64,000 bases of DNA from Ochotona curzoniae (taxonomy: Eukaryota > Chordata > Mammalia > Lagomorpha > Ochotonidae). This document shows, piece by piece, positions 45,064 through 55,989 of this stretch. The stretch lies in the NCBI RefSeq assembly GCF_017591425.1, contig NW_024467119.1:27005001-27069000 (forward strand), read 5' to 3'. Below the pieces are notes generated by a model, which did no database searches, was not told where the DNA came from, and saw nothing but the letters and a program-made list of their open reading frames with translations. Numbering within the stretch: the first letter of the stretch is position 1; every line of letters starts with the position of its first letter. Position numbers and translations under genes: made by a program.

Positions 45064-46009
45064 AGTATGAGGCTCAGAAATACAAGCCACAATAGGCTTA
45101 GTCACTGCCAGGATGGGTGATATTTGTCTTAGTCTTTCTTACTATCTCTTCCCTTTTCCAGCCCAGACAGAGGGCAGGGATTTGTTGATTTCGGGGGATA
45201 GAGGTTTTTCTTGGTCTAAGAAGGTAAAGCAAAACTGCTTTTGTGTCCGTAGTGTATAGACACTGGCTTTAGGCCAAAGGAAGTAAGGTTCAATACATTT
45301 AAACTTATCACATTGAAAGACTAAAATAAAAGTACAAAACTGAAAGAAGGAAGAAGAAAAGCAGGAATATGAAGTGTTAAGTTTAAGCTTTTTAGAAAAT
45401 GAGAGATACTTATCAAATATATACCTAAAGGCTTATCTTTTCCATCCACGGGACAACTTAATTGCACAGAAGCAAATGTGTTTGAATGGACTGCCCTGGG
45501 CTTTGAGGTCAGTACCTATAATCTCTAAACCTTTTAAACCTCTTTGCATGTAGAAGTAAGCCAGTTATCTGAAGAGTAAACTCAGACACTGTTCAAGGCA
45601 TTTCTTGTCTGCCTGCACTGACTATGGTCCATCAAATGTGACTAACGTTCTAGTTGTTTTATATAGAAGCTGAACACAGGTGCACATGCATGCCACTTTT
45701 GAAACTTTGGGGCTGTGATCATTATATAAAAACAGTCCTCTGGTTATCTAAAAGTGCCTCTCCCACATCACGGGATACAGTGCTGTTAAACACTCTTACA
45801 AAATAGTCACATTTTAGATCACAGAAGTAGAGCAGTCCAGGGTTCCAGTATCAGTGCCAATCATCAATCCTTCCCCAGCCTCTGGTTACACATCTGTGAA
45901 ATTAAACAAATGGTATTCCTTCCTGCACAGAAAGCCTGATGATGTTAAAGGCGGGTGTGTTTTGCTCAACCTCTCATGATGTTTTCACACAGAGTCTGGA
46001 AATAATAAA
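45064..46009. other. Unique DNA with faint MIR-like traces
   Basis: Two faint plus-strand MIR-like strings: 45,490-45,620 and 45,800-45,960 ('ccagcctctggttacacatctgtgaaattaaac'). No gene seen. Confidence 0.35.
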
Positions 46010-46330
46010 GAGAGCCTCCAACCAGCTTGAGTCACTGCATTTGTAGAAACAGGTGATACTCTAATTTGCAGTGTTAGAATCCTCTTTCTAATGAACTAAA
46101 TTACGTAAGCTGGGTGGTTTTGATATTTTCGCGTTGCCAATTGTTTTGAGTAACTTTAATATTCATTGCATTGTGATAAATGTTATTAAAGTCTTCTGAA
46201 ACAGAGGCCAATTTTAAATGAGGTTTTGGAATTCACTGTTTCCAATTTAATTTTATGAATCTCACCAACGGAATTCAACTTAATTAAGACAGACAAGTAC
46301 ATTCCACAAGTTGACAGCAGGTTTTATTAA
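46010..46330. other. Candidate conserved non-coding element with TTACGTAA site
   Basis: A non-repetitive, AT-rich segment without transposon features, rich in homeodomain-type TAAT cores ('ttaatattcattgc', 'aacttaattaag'). It contains the perfect palindrome TTACGTAA (46,101-46,108), a consensus site for PAR-bZIP/NFIL3 factors. Two CpGs ('ttcgcg') survive just downstream. Constraint is inferred from texture only. Confidence 0.3.
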
Positions 46331-46910
46331 GCATGTGGACTCCTGGCTTTCTTTCTGCTGACTCTGTGTTCCTTAAGTATCTATTATACTTTAATTGGGC
46401 AAAAAGTGTGAGCAGTTGAAGTACATTTCAGAATTTCCTTTTAATTACTCCTCATTTTGATGTACTATCTTCTTTTCTTCTGTCACTGCCTTCATTTTCT
46501 TCTGCCACCAAATTCCTATAGGTTTTTTTTTTCTTTTCCTAGAATGTTTTATAAGGTCAAATCCCTATGTATTTACTTAAAGATAACAACACAATGTATC
46601 TCTTTGTTTTCCTAGGCTCACGTGAAGTAGCTAACATTCAAAACTGGCTCAGATTAAGGCCCATCTGTTTATTCAAGAGCTTTTACTCGTTCCTATTGTA
46701 TGTACTCACCATGAGTGCATATTCTATGTTCCCACACAGTCTCACAAGCTCACACAGTGCTTGCATTGTCCTTCTCAACACAGACTGTGACGCTGTAAAA
46801 TTCAAATATGCTGAACATAAAAGCTTTCTAGGTTGATGAAGTCAATTGTAAGCACATCAAAATATCCCAAGTGTTATTCAGCTTTCTTTTTGATTCTCGG
46901 TCATTTTAAG

Positions 46911-46911
<1 letters not shown>

Positions 46912-46943
<32 letters not shown>
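46912..46943. repeat. AC dinucleotide microsatellite
   Basis: About 16 uninterrupted AC units. Confidence 0.97.
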
Positions 46944-46945
<2 letters not shown>

Positions 46946-47039
46946 GCCAAGTAAAAGTTTATCATTCTGACAAGCAAATACACAGAGACCTCCCTGATAC
47001 TTTAAGCATTAGATCAAACCCTAAGACACTTTACTTTCT

Positions 47040-47780
47040 CAGAAGTTTCGACCACCGCCATGTGCGTGAAGCCATGAACAAGCTATAGCAAGCACTCCAT
47101 GAAACAGCAATTCAGATTTCCCTTTGAAGCTGTTTGCCTGTGACTGTGAACTCGCACTGGATTCCTTATGATAACAGCCAGGTCGGCGGTAAGTAATGAA
47201 AGAATCCAAGACCTCGGCACTGTAACGATCACATTTCCGCCTGGAAGAACAAACTCTACGTCCCATCTGCTGTCACGATTTGGACACCATGGAGAACTGA
47301 ATGAACCACGACAGAAAGCAAGGGCATTACTAAAACCACACGCAAGTCTAAATCCTGAATTTATGGTGACAGAAATAGCCCCCAATCATGAAACGCAATC
47401 TGCAGCAATACCTGGTCGTTTGTCTCCACGTTAAGGAAAAGTACCCAGCTCTCACCTTGCACAAACACACACTTCAGTGGTCAGTGACAAATGCAGGCTG
47501 CACTTGCAGGCTGGGAGACAGAGCAGCTGCTGTCCTGAGCCGCTTACAGCACACAGCCAGCTCAGGTCCTACTCTGTATTTGCTCACTGCCGCTTCTCCC
47601 ATGACTCCATCACCCAGGAATGGAAACCACTGGCTCTTGTTTTTGCTTTCCCTAGCCCTCCAGCTACAGAGCCAGGTGAAAATGCTGAGTCCTGCAAGGT
47701 CACCGCAAGGTGAACATGAAGCAAAAGAGTGGAAGGAAAGAGAGGGGGTTCTGAAGGAGAGTCTTTAAGCTGCAGACAGA
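47040..47780. other. CpG-retaining unique segment with overlapping frames, unidentified
   Basis: By eye this 740-bp block has roughly 15-20 CpGs, clearly more than its AT-rich flanks, and no recognisable transposon. It carries several overlapping open frames: plus 47,168-47,434 (88 codons), plus 47,388-47,768 (126 codons) and minus 47,083-47,385 (100 codons). A strong splice-donor string (GGTAAGT, 47,188-47,194) is present. No translation shows a recognisable domain. It could be an untranslated exon, a regulatory element or unconstrained GC-richer DNA. Confidence 0.3.
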
Positions 47781-47909
47781 GACCTTGCCTTAATCAGAGC
47801 CCGGGCAAGAGGAGGTCAGAGAGCAGTAAATCCGAGACTGCAAAGTGGCACAAAGCCAACCAGTTAACCTTGGAAGCTTGGGGATGAGGGTGGGGGATTT
47901 TAATAGTGC

Positions 47910-47935
47910 TTTCTCTCTCTCCCTGTCCCCTTTCT

Positions 47936-47966
<31 letters not shown>

Positions 47967-47967
47967 G
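47910..47967. repeat. Compound CT/CA microsatellite
   Basis: CT-rich tract (47,910-47,950) passing into a CA run of about eight units (47,951-47,967). Confidence 0.93.
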
Positions 47968-48614
47968 ATGGACTTTAGTGTGTCTATTGGAACATTGCCC
48001 ACAAATATTCTCAAGATATGAAAGCTTATGCTTATCTTATCCAGGTAACAAGTCTTAAAGATGAATCTTGGAAAATCAAAGTCTTTGCCAAAACCAAAAT
48101 AATTATTTTGAAAGTAATTTCTGATCACATAGCAATGAGCTCTCAGATTTCATGAACATACTAGAATTACATAAGCACTTCCTGTATAAATTGTTTTTAA
48201 TTAATGGAGCAGAGTGGACTGATAGAATCAGTTAAAAAATCTCGTAAAAATTCCCATCATCACTTTCAAGATTAGGCTTGACTTATGCACATTTTAATGG
48301 GAGCGGGGGACGTTGATCTTTAAGAAGTAATTTCTTGTATAAAGCAGAGTCACTTTGCATGGTATAATACAAACATGTTTGTACATGTACCTCTGTAAAA
48401 TATTAGCTTTTATTTTCTGTATGTCTATGTTCTCAGGAGTTGAAATGGATCCGTGTATAAGCTTGCGAGTACATTATAAACATTATTTATTCTTATGTGT
48501 GTGGTAGACATCATTGAATTTCAAATGATTGCATGAACAAGAAATTATTCTCCCCCTGTAGACTCCCCCTCCATCTTCAGTTACCACTATTAACAGTTTA
48601 TTTCACCTCCCAGG
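47968..48614. other. Unique AT-rich DNA, no gene seen
   Basis: No identifiable repeat or gene. Confidence 0.45.
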
Positions 48615-48745
48615 AATCTGGATTTTAATCTACAAAATGGATTTATTGAGGATGTCATCTTTGGCTCATTCCTATAGGGGTGTGAGGATAAAACAGAATA
48701 AGTAGGATGAATTGCTTTGAAGCATCCGTGAAACACACTGCCCCT
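48615..48745 (+). repeat. MIR 3' fragment, plus orientation
   Basis: 'aatctacaaaatggatttattgaggatgtc' followed after a short interruption by 'taggggtgtgaggataaaacagaataag' matches the MIR centre and 3' part. Confidence 0.5.
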
Positions 48746-49416
48746 TCCCTGGCTCCACCAACAGCCCTTGTCAGTCGTGGAACTGGAGATTACTTTTCTG
48801 TGTTTCCAAGGAGAGCTTGCTGGCCTTCATTGGAGAGTGCGTGTTTCAAATGTAAAGTCTCAGGTTTTACTGAACCACTGTCTTTCTGGTGCCCTGTCTT
48901 GAGGGCAGCCACCGATCAGTTCATTGTGGGCAACACAAGTTCAGTCTAGCCTTTGAGGCACAATGAGAACTGTGGAAACTCTGATAGAAAATCATCACGC
49001 ACATGCTGGCTTCAAAGTTTGCCTAGAGTCCTGGTGTGTTCCAGTTCGACTGAGTTGGAGCAGAGAGTTAATGAAGAGGAAAGGTTGAGAATGGAATGCC
49101 AAGTTCACAGCTAAGTTAATTCAATGGAGTTTCAGCACTGGTGCTAATACCCCCAAAATCACGTAGGCAATTATCTACAGGTTAAGTTATTCTGGACAGG
49201 GAATGGGAGGCAAACAGGTGGTAAAGAGGAAAGAAACAAAGCTGCCACCTGCCTTCAGAGACACACAGTGTTGGGAACTTCAGAATCTTACTTCGCTCAA
49301 TCCTTGTAGTAATCCTGTGATGTAATTGTTCAAGAGGAGCACGTTGCTCAGTGGGGCAGGGAGGGGGGAAGGGGAACTCCCTGTGCCTATGGAATCATAG
49401 CATGAAACAGTTCCAT
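48746..49416. other. Unique DNA, no gene seen
   Basis: A weak antisense MIR-like string lies at 49,290-49,330 ('aatccttgtagtaatcctgtgatg'), and a G-rich patch at 49,352-49,375. An 80-codon frame at 48,707-48,949 has no recognisable features. Confidence 0.4.
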
Positions 49417-49439
49417 AGAGGGAGCACATTGCTCCCTCT
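49417..49439. other. Perfect 10-bp-arm hairpin
   Basis: Arms 'agagggagca' and 'tgctccctct' flank a 3-base loop. A shorter relative of the same core ('gagca cgt tgctc') occurs about 80 bp upstream. Confidence 0.95.
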
Positions 49440-49557
49440 GTCCCTTTCTTTATCCCAGAAACTTCAATTATCCCTTACAACTGGATTGTGAGATCCTGTT
49501 TGCAGAAGCAGATCTTGAAAAGAAGCGTCCATTGACATTTAAAAGTGTGAACAAGAG

Positions 49558-49860
49558 GAGCTAGCATTGTGGTGCAGTGGATTAAGCCATCTATGATGAC
49601 ATTTTTCAATGTCTTGGCTAGTCCACTTCCAACCATCTCCTCACTAATATGCCTCGGAAAGCAGCAGAAAGATGGCCTATGAACTTGGGTCCTGACATTT
49701 ATGTGAGAGACCTAGCAGGAGTTCCAGGCTGCTGGTTGTATACCCCTGGCTGCCTACCCAGCCCTGGCTACCGTGGCCATTTAGAGAATGGACAAACAGA
49801 TCTTTTCTGTCTATCTCTCTGACTCTACCTTTCAAATAAATAGCAAATTTAAAATAAATA
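49558..49860 (+). mobile_element. CSINE, plus orientation, older subfamily
   Basis: The head 'gagctagcattgtggtgcagtggattaagcc' is the older CSINE type. It is followed by 'gcctcggaaagcagcagaaagatggcc', 'gagagacctagcaggagttccaggctgctgg', 'cagccctggctaccgtggccatttagagaatgg', CT-rich text and 'ctctacctttcaaataaatag'. The minus-strand 150-codon frame at 49,677-50,129 starts in unique DNA and runs into this element. Confidence 0.87.
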
Positions 49861-50387
49861 ACTCTAAGTATGAAGAAAAACTCATTCAGAATTATAGCTA
49901 AGACTTGAAAGGTTAAATGCAATGGTTTTGTATTATAACAGGCCCTTACCGCCTTGACCAATGGTAGCCCCTCCCTGGTGTCTTCTGGGGACAGTGTCTT
50001 AACTTCACACAGATATTGTTGAAGGCTTTTTCTGAAACTTATCATCTTTCCACTTAGGGGTGAACTGGGCTTATAAATGTGCAGGATGTAAACTAAAGAA
50101 CACTGTTCTACACCATTTTCCCTGGCCACTCTCCTTCATTTCATTTTTATCTTGTGTCTAAGAAAGAACTCCATGTAATAGTGTCTGTTTTCCCTGGAGA
50201 GCAAATACTGTTGAAATAATGAGATCTATTTAGGCAAAAATTGAAAGCAATCTGAAATGCATATGCTCTTAGTACTTCAATCATTTTATGTAGAAGTGTA
50301 AAGACAATCTGTGTGAAACTTCTTCACATATTGTAGGAAATGTGGCACACACTGATGTCCCTAAACAGTGCGGGATAACATCCCAAT
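49861..50387. other. Unique DNA, no gene seen
   Basis: The upstream half of a 150-codon minus-strand frame lies here. It has a hydrophobic stretch but no recognisable domain, and I do not support it as a gene. Confidence 0.4.
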
Positions 50388-50815
50388 AAACCTGTCATAA
50401 GATGAAAATGTCAAAAAGTCAGAAATGATTGTGGTACATTTAATATATTAGTGTCCCATGGCCTAATTTAAACATTTATAACACATTTATTGAGCCTACA
50501 GTAGGGAAAAAGACCTATAACACAGAGTTTATATAAAGTACTGAAAGTCTCATATAATTTGAATATCTATACACACAAAGCGACAGCACAGTGGTCTGGA
50601 GAGCATCGCTTGTTTTGTCTCATGATAACAGGACCGACGGTAGCCACAGCTGCTTCTGCTGCCTGGCACAGCCACAGAGGATCTTGCCATGTGTCGCTGC
50701 CCACATCTTTTGGATAAGTTCCAAATGCACATTGTGAAGTATAATTTCCACTGAATGCATGTCACATCAACACTACTGTAAAGTGGAAAGCCAGCATAAA
50801 TTGGAGAACATTTGT
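50388..50815. mobile_element. Tigger/mariner-like non-autonomous DNA transposon relic
   Basis: 'aagatgaaaatgtcaaaaagtcagaaatg', 'gtggtacatttaatatatt', 'cctaatttaaacatttataacacatttattgagcctacagtaggg', 'ctataacacagagtttatataaagtactgaaagtctcat' and, later, 'gaagtataatttccactgaatgcatgtcac' with 'ctactgtaaagtggaaagcc' follow in order the mammalian element I remember with ends like 'atcgtaaagtcgaaaa'. No transposase frame is present. Confidence 0.6.
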
Positions 50816-51101
50816 TGTTCAGATGGAACACTTTGTGAGCAGTCATAATCAATTTTGTTCTTAAACATGCTTTAGTTTTGTTTTACTGCGTGATGCAATT
50901 GATGTGTCTCTTCATGCCTTTCCTACTCTGGAATGTGAAGCACCACTGGCCTGCTTTGACTGAAAATGTGTCTAATGCAGTAGCAGTCATGGGATTTTAG
51001 AAGAGAAACATTTAGGAATGCGAAGAAGAGAAATACATAAGATTATCTCTTGTGTCCTCAAAATAAGGCATCTGTGGATACATACAGTTATGTGTAAGTA
51101 T
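50816..51101. other. Unique DNA, no gene seen
   Basis: No identifiable repeat or gene. Confidence 0.4.
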
Positions 51102-51413
51102 GGGGCTCAGTACAGTAGCCTAGCAGTTAACGTTTTCACCTTGCACATGCTGGGATCCCATATAGGTGCTGGTTCTAATCCCAGCAGCCCCACTTCCCAT
51201 TCAGCTCCCTGCTTGTAACCTGGAAAAGCAGTGGAAGATGGCCCAAAGCCTTGGAACCCTACAGCCATGTGGGAAACCTGGAGGAGGTTCCAGGCTCCTG
51301 GCTTCAGATCAGCTCAGTTCTTGCCTTTGTGGGACTGATTCATCAGATGGAGGATCTTCTTTGTCTCTTCTCTCTGAATATCTGACTTTCCAATTAAAAT
51401 AAATCTTTTTAAA
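51102..51413 (+). mobile_element. Full-length young-type CSINE
   Basis: Head 'ggggctcagtacagtagcctagcagttaacg', 'gctgggatcccatataggtgctggttctaatcccagcagccccacttcccattcagctccctgc', 'ggcccaaagccttgg', 'ggaaacctggaggaggttccaggctcctggcttcagatcagctcag' and 'ctgactttccaattaaaataaatc'. The 'gccacttggggagtg' segment is shortened ('ttgtgggactgattcatcag'). Confidence 0.93.
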
Positions 51414-52664
51414 ACATGTAATCATTACCTTTGGGAGTATCTGAAATCTTTGCAAAACTGCAGTCTCGTAGTCTAACTAGCCCCTTGCCTACTTAAGACA
51501 TGAAGCCCAAGGTTTCCAGCAGGCATCTGGCAGTGGGGGGACTGGGGTTCAGCTGCTGTTCTATTCCACTCAAATAGTGTTTAACCTGGTTCAGGAAGTT
51601 GGGCCACATGGAGTGTAGGTAATCCCTGATGATGGAACCTTCAAAATCATCACAATCAATGGTTCTAAATCCTAAATAACCTCATACACATCCCTACGCC
51701 ATGACACAATCCTGGTGGAAAGCTGAATACTGCTAAGTCTTTAAGGAGCTTGTATTACACAACATTGAGGGAAGCATATTAGAAAAGAGTGGGTTCAATG
51801 TGATCTGGCTTTTATAATTGATATGTAAGAATATAGAAATATCTGAAAACAAAGAGTGGTGAGTTACGGAGTGTGTGGACATGATTTTTGGAATATATAA
51901 CTGAGACATGGGAAAAAAGAAGAGGGTGTGTATATAAACTCAAACATATATAGAGAAAAGATACATTACAAATGTAAACAGCATGACCTACATTTATGGA
52001 TACATAATCACAGTCTTAGAGTAACTTTTATTTCTAAAAGTGGAAAGGTGAACTTACAGTAAACCCAAGGCCTAGAAAAAAATATACATTTCCTTCTAAA
52101 ATTTTTCTGTGCTTTACCATGTATTTTAGAGATGATTTCTGTAGTGGCAAAATACATTTGTTGAAGGCTGAATAGAGCCCCTAGCATGGGAATCACACTG
52201 CGGATGTGACCTGAGTCCAACTAGCAATTTTGTTTGGCTTCCATATGTCTTTCTGACATGACCAGGAGCCAGCTGGTAGAGAACTCGGATTACAAACAAA
52301 CAAAGGAGTGTGTGCTTGTTGATTGAGTGACCCACTTGGCTCCCACATGTATGCATTTCTCAGAAGCTGCAGTTTGGAGCACTAGAGCCTTCAGTCCAGT
52401 CAGTATATTTGAACTAAGCCGAAAATCCATCCACCTGCTATGGGTTGGTTAGTTTGCTGGTTGAAATAACACTTGAGGGACTGGAAGTAAAGCAAGACTA
52501 AATTGTCACGCATGAAACACTTCAACTTTCAATAGTTCACTCCTATGCACCTATTTTCTTTGCAAATGAAAATAAAATTTTCTAACATGCTTAAATGGAG
52601 GAAAAGGTTCATTGGCTGACAGAAACGTGTTTCAAAGGGCTGTGATTTGCTCTTTAAACAAGAA
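51414..52664. other. Unique DNA, no gene seen
   Basis: No identifiable repeat or gene; frames of 66-76 codons have no recognisable domain. Confidence 0.45.
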
Positions 52665-53013
52665 GTCAGGACTGGGTTCCCATCACAGTGAATTAAATCA
52701 ACGCTGTGACACTTGCATTTCATTTTTGATTGCTGGTTCAAGTCCTAGGTGCTCCTCTTCAGAAGCAGCTCCCTGTTCATGAGCAGAGGGTATGGCGTAA
52801 GTACTAGGGTCCCTGCCATCCAGGAGGGAGAACCGGAGAGAGTTCCTGACTCATGGCTTTGTTCTGGCCCAGGCCTGGCTGTCGTGAACATGTGACAAGC
52901 AAGCCAGTGGATGGATGTTTTATCTCTCCAGGTTTCTCCAACTTTCTCAGTCATTCTGATTTTCAAAATAAATAAATAAATAAATACGCCTTTAAAACCA
53001 AAAAAAAAAAAAA
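52665..53013 (+). mobile_element. CSINE, older subfamily, plus orientation, with AAAT and poly-A tail
   Basis: 'gattgctggttcaagtcctaggtgctcctcttcagaagcagctccctg', 'gtactagggtccctgccatccaggagggagaaccgg', 'gttcctgactcatggctttgttctggcccaggcctggctgtcg' and 'tctgattttcaaaataaataaataaataaatac' run in CSINE order. The tail has four AAAT units and a 14-A run. Confidence 0.85.
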
Positions 53014-53571
53014 GCTAACATTCTCCTAATGAAATACCTAGACATGATTAGATGCTGATGTTCCTATAAATGCCACATTCATTTATACATGATAGGTTCT
53101 AAATGCCAACTACACATTCTAATTATTTACCAAGCTCTATATGTCACGTTTCCAAAGAACTCACAGTAGTTATCTGATAAATCTATGCGTGGGTCCCTTA
53201 AAGGTTTCAGACTATTTTAATGACATGAAAAAATCATTAAAAGTTAATAATGGAAGATAAAAGTCATTGTTTCCATGTTGTCGGTCATCAATAACTTGCT
53301 GTAATAGGCATGTTTAAAATGATTCACATTTTATGTTTCAGAATTTCCAAAGTTATTTTTAATTTCGTTTTATTTTAACACATTTTGCTTGGTATGCTCA
53401 CATAATTTTGACATTAAATACATGGGAAGCAAAGAATACAATGTAATCAACGAAACAGGCACATGCATATGACTGCAAACCTGTCTATTTAATTTGAACT
53501 TAGTTCAAGTTCATCTACAAAGCACTTTAAAGGAATCATATTGCAATACAATGCAGGGTTTGAGTTACTTA
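53014..53571. other. Unique AT-rich DNA, no gene seen
   Basis: No identifiable repeat or gene. Confidence 0.45.
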
Positions 53572-53623
53572 AGCATATATATATGTATATATATATATAT
53601 GCACACACATATACATATATATA
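53572..53623. repeat. TA/CA-rich microsatellite
   Basis: Interrupted TA run with TG/CA interruptions ('gtatatatatatatatg', 'cacacacatatac'). Confidence 0.93.
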
Positions 53624-54716
53624 TCTGTATCATCAAATAAGAATGATAGATTTTTTTAAAGATAGAAAACATGCATATGTGGAATAATGTGCTTGATATT
53701 AATATGAATATAAATTTGCATAAAATACATATTTTCTTATTCCCATCTGTTCCCAAGGGGACCTACAAGCTGAACTGTGTATTTTCTTGCGTTAAAGTAC
53801 CAGCAGTAAATGATGGAGCAAGGCACTGAGGTTCAGCTGCTCATCAACTGAGTAATCTAGTACATTCATCTCTCGCTGTGTCTCACATTCCTTAGCTTCT
53901 CAGGGAGATTCCAAGCAGATAGTGGATGTAGAAATGACATGTAAGCTGAGAATCTAAGAAATTTTGACCAAAGTTGTGATGATATGGTGATATGCACTAA
54001 ATTTGGATTAAATCTGGCATGACATTGATTTTTACATTAACCTCTCTGGCTTTATATGCCAGGCAAGTCTAAGCAACAGGACAACCTGAAGGCATGTGAT
54101 CACTAGCTCATATCAACATTAAAACTGAAAGTATATTGTAAAGGTTAAAAGCAAAATAAGAAATGGAAGAAGGGGGGTGAGAATGCGTGAGGGAGAGCAA
54201 GTGGGAAGTATCATTATGGTCTTAGAACTATATACATGAAGTACATGACATTTGTTCTTTTGTCTCCATAAGAATATTTTTTAAAGCAAACGAGAAAGGA
54301 ATGGCGTATGACACTGAGTCCACAAGCATTGCTGTGCAGCTTTTCAATCTGTCTAAACAGTAGTTCTCAAAATCTACCTTCTGGTAACTACTGCCTTCCA
54401 TACATCCCATGACATTTCCCATTAAAAGAAAAGCGTGTACCATGCACGCAATCTCTTACAAAGAGGGCTGTTGTGACATCTTGCAAGAGATGGGAAAACT
54501 AGGGATGAGCAGGTGGTAGTGGAGATCACAAACATCTCTCCCCGCAACAGGCAATCAACAATTGCTGCTCATTGGCTGTAGAGAGGAAAACAAAAGACTG
54601 AACTCACTGGTGAGGAAGAGGAGTAATGCAGGGAGGAAAACTGAAAGTGGGACTATTCTCCCTTAGGAAATAACATGCAACCCACGAAACTTTCAATGCT
54701 GTGATCCATAATATGA
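53624..54716. other. Unique DNA, no gene seen
   Basis: No identifiable repeat or gene. Confidence 0.45.
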
Positions 54717-55233
54717 GGGGACTTTGAAAAGTTCATGGAAAGTGGAATTAAAACATTAGTTTTACTTTGGAGAAAATAATTCAAATCCTGCATATGAGAT
54801 CTTCAAAATGGAAAAACAAACCATATATAAAAATGCATATATAAAGTCTTATGCATAGACTTCAAAAACAATTATCTGCATCAAAATAAACCTATCTTTT
54901 AATTCTATTTGACCATGTTTTTTTAAATAATGTTTTTATTTTTACTTGAAAGGCATACTTACAGAGTGAAAGAGAGATGGAGTGAAAAGGCCTTCTATCC
55001 CCTAATGTCTAGCACTGAGCTAAGCTGAAGTCAGGAGTCAGGAGCCTCTTCCAGGTCTCTCATTTGGCTGATCTGTCACTGCTTTTCCAGGCCAAAAAAG
55101 CAGGGAGCCAGATTGGAAGTGGAGCAGATGGGAGAAGAGCTGGTGCCTATCTGGGATGTGGGCATCACAGGATGGAGGATTTGCCTTTTGAGCCATGCCG
55201 CCAGCCCCTGCCCATGAATTTTTTGAAGTTCTC
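54717..55233. mobile_element. Non-autonomous DNA transposon (MITE) with TIRs, interrupted by a CSINE
   Basis: Left end 'ggggactttgaaaagttcat' (54,717 onward) pairs with the right end read in reverse ('gagaacttcaaaaaattcat', from 55,233). The interior includes 'gcatagacttcaaaaacaattatctgcatcaaaataaacctatcttttaattctattt', typical of a widespread mammalian MITE I recognise by text but cannot name. A CSINE splits off the right terminal repeat. Native length without the insert is about 220 bp. Confidence 0.7.
54918..55211 (-). mobile_element. CSINE nested in the MITE, minus orientation
   Basis: Reversed tail 'tttttttaaataatgttttt', 'acttgaaaggcatacttacagagtgaaagagagatgg', 'ctgagctaagctgaagtcaggagtcaggagcctcttccaggtctctcatttgg', 'cactgcttttccaggcc', 'agcagggagccagattggaagtggagcag', 'ggtgcctatctgggatg' and head 'ttgagccatgccgccagcccc'. 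Flanked by 'ccatg' at 54,913-54,917 and 55,212-55,216. Confidence 0.9.
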
Positions 55234-55439
55234 TTGTGCTAGGAGTAGAAGGATGAACAAAATGGAGCAGCTAACATCTAGGTGAGATATATTTCATGAT
55301 CAAGCCAATTATTTCCTGCTTTAATGTTGAACAGTTCCTTCCTCATTCACATGGTCTCAAATTGGGCTAAAAGACACATAAGAACCTGTGTGATACCAGA
55401 AGATGGGGCCTTGTTTATTGCTTCTTAAAATTATTTGTT

Positions 55440-55560
55440 TATTTATTTTATCATTCCATGGTACAATTCCATAGGCTCTGGGATTTCCTTTTCCCCTTCC
55501 TAAATCCCTGCCTGACCCCTAATTTCCCTGATGTCATTTTCAGATAAAACAGACATTAAA
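55440..55560. repeat. Dispersed pyrimidine-rich repeat, copy 2
   Basis: Partner of 18,700-18,790: 'tttatcattccatggtacaattccataggctctgggatttccttttccccttcctaaatccctgcc' matches the earlier copy's 'catgatacagttccttaggcttaggaatttctacttctaccctcc' in order. Family not named; possible antisense L1 segment. Confidence 0.5.
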
Positions 55561-55989
55561 ATGGAAAAAGGCTGCAGTGAAATGTTCATGCTACAAATAA
55601 GGAAAATGCATCTTAAGGAAATGCTGAATCATTCCCACAGTATCAGTCATCACCCAGTGGGTGACTGCTGTTATAACATTTTCTTAGATCAAACCTAAAA
55701 AGAGATAGAAATTCAGACTTAAAAAGTTCAGGTGATGGGGTTGCCAATTATAAGTCAAATAGCCAACTGTGAGAGGTCCCTGAATCTGGAGATAAAAGCC
55801 AACATTTTCTACTGAATATCTTAGGAAACATCCTTGCATTGAAAGGATTATCCTCACTGCACTGTTTATACTTGATTTCAGTACTAGCATCAGATGGGCA
55901 TTATATAAGAAAGCTAACATATTTACTGTATCTTTATGAATTAAGCAATTAAACAGTTTCTCCAATATTTTATGGATTCAAATTAGAAA
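55561..55989. other. Unique DNA, no gene seen
   Basis: No identifiable repeat or gene; the 93-codon minus-strand frame (55,684-55,965) has no recognisable domain. Confidence 0.45.

Noticed and set aside
47388..47768. 126-codon plus-strand frame as a gene
   Set aside because: Frames are also open on the minus strand and in another plus frame; no domain or splice acceptor supports it. Kept only as part of a CpG-retaining segment.
49677..50129. 150-codon minus-strand frame
   Set aside because: The 3' third is antisense CSINE, the remainder has no recognisable domain, and no promoter or splice context is visible.
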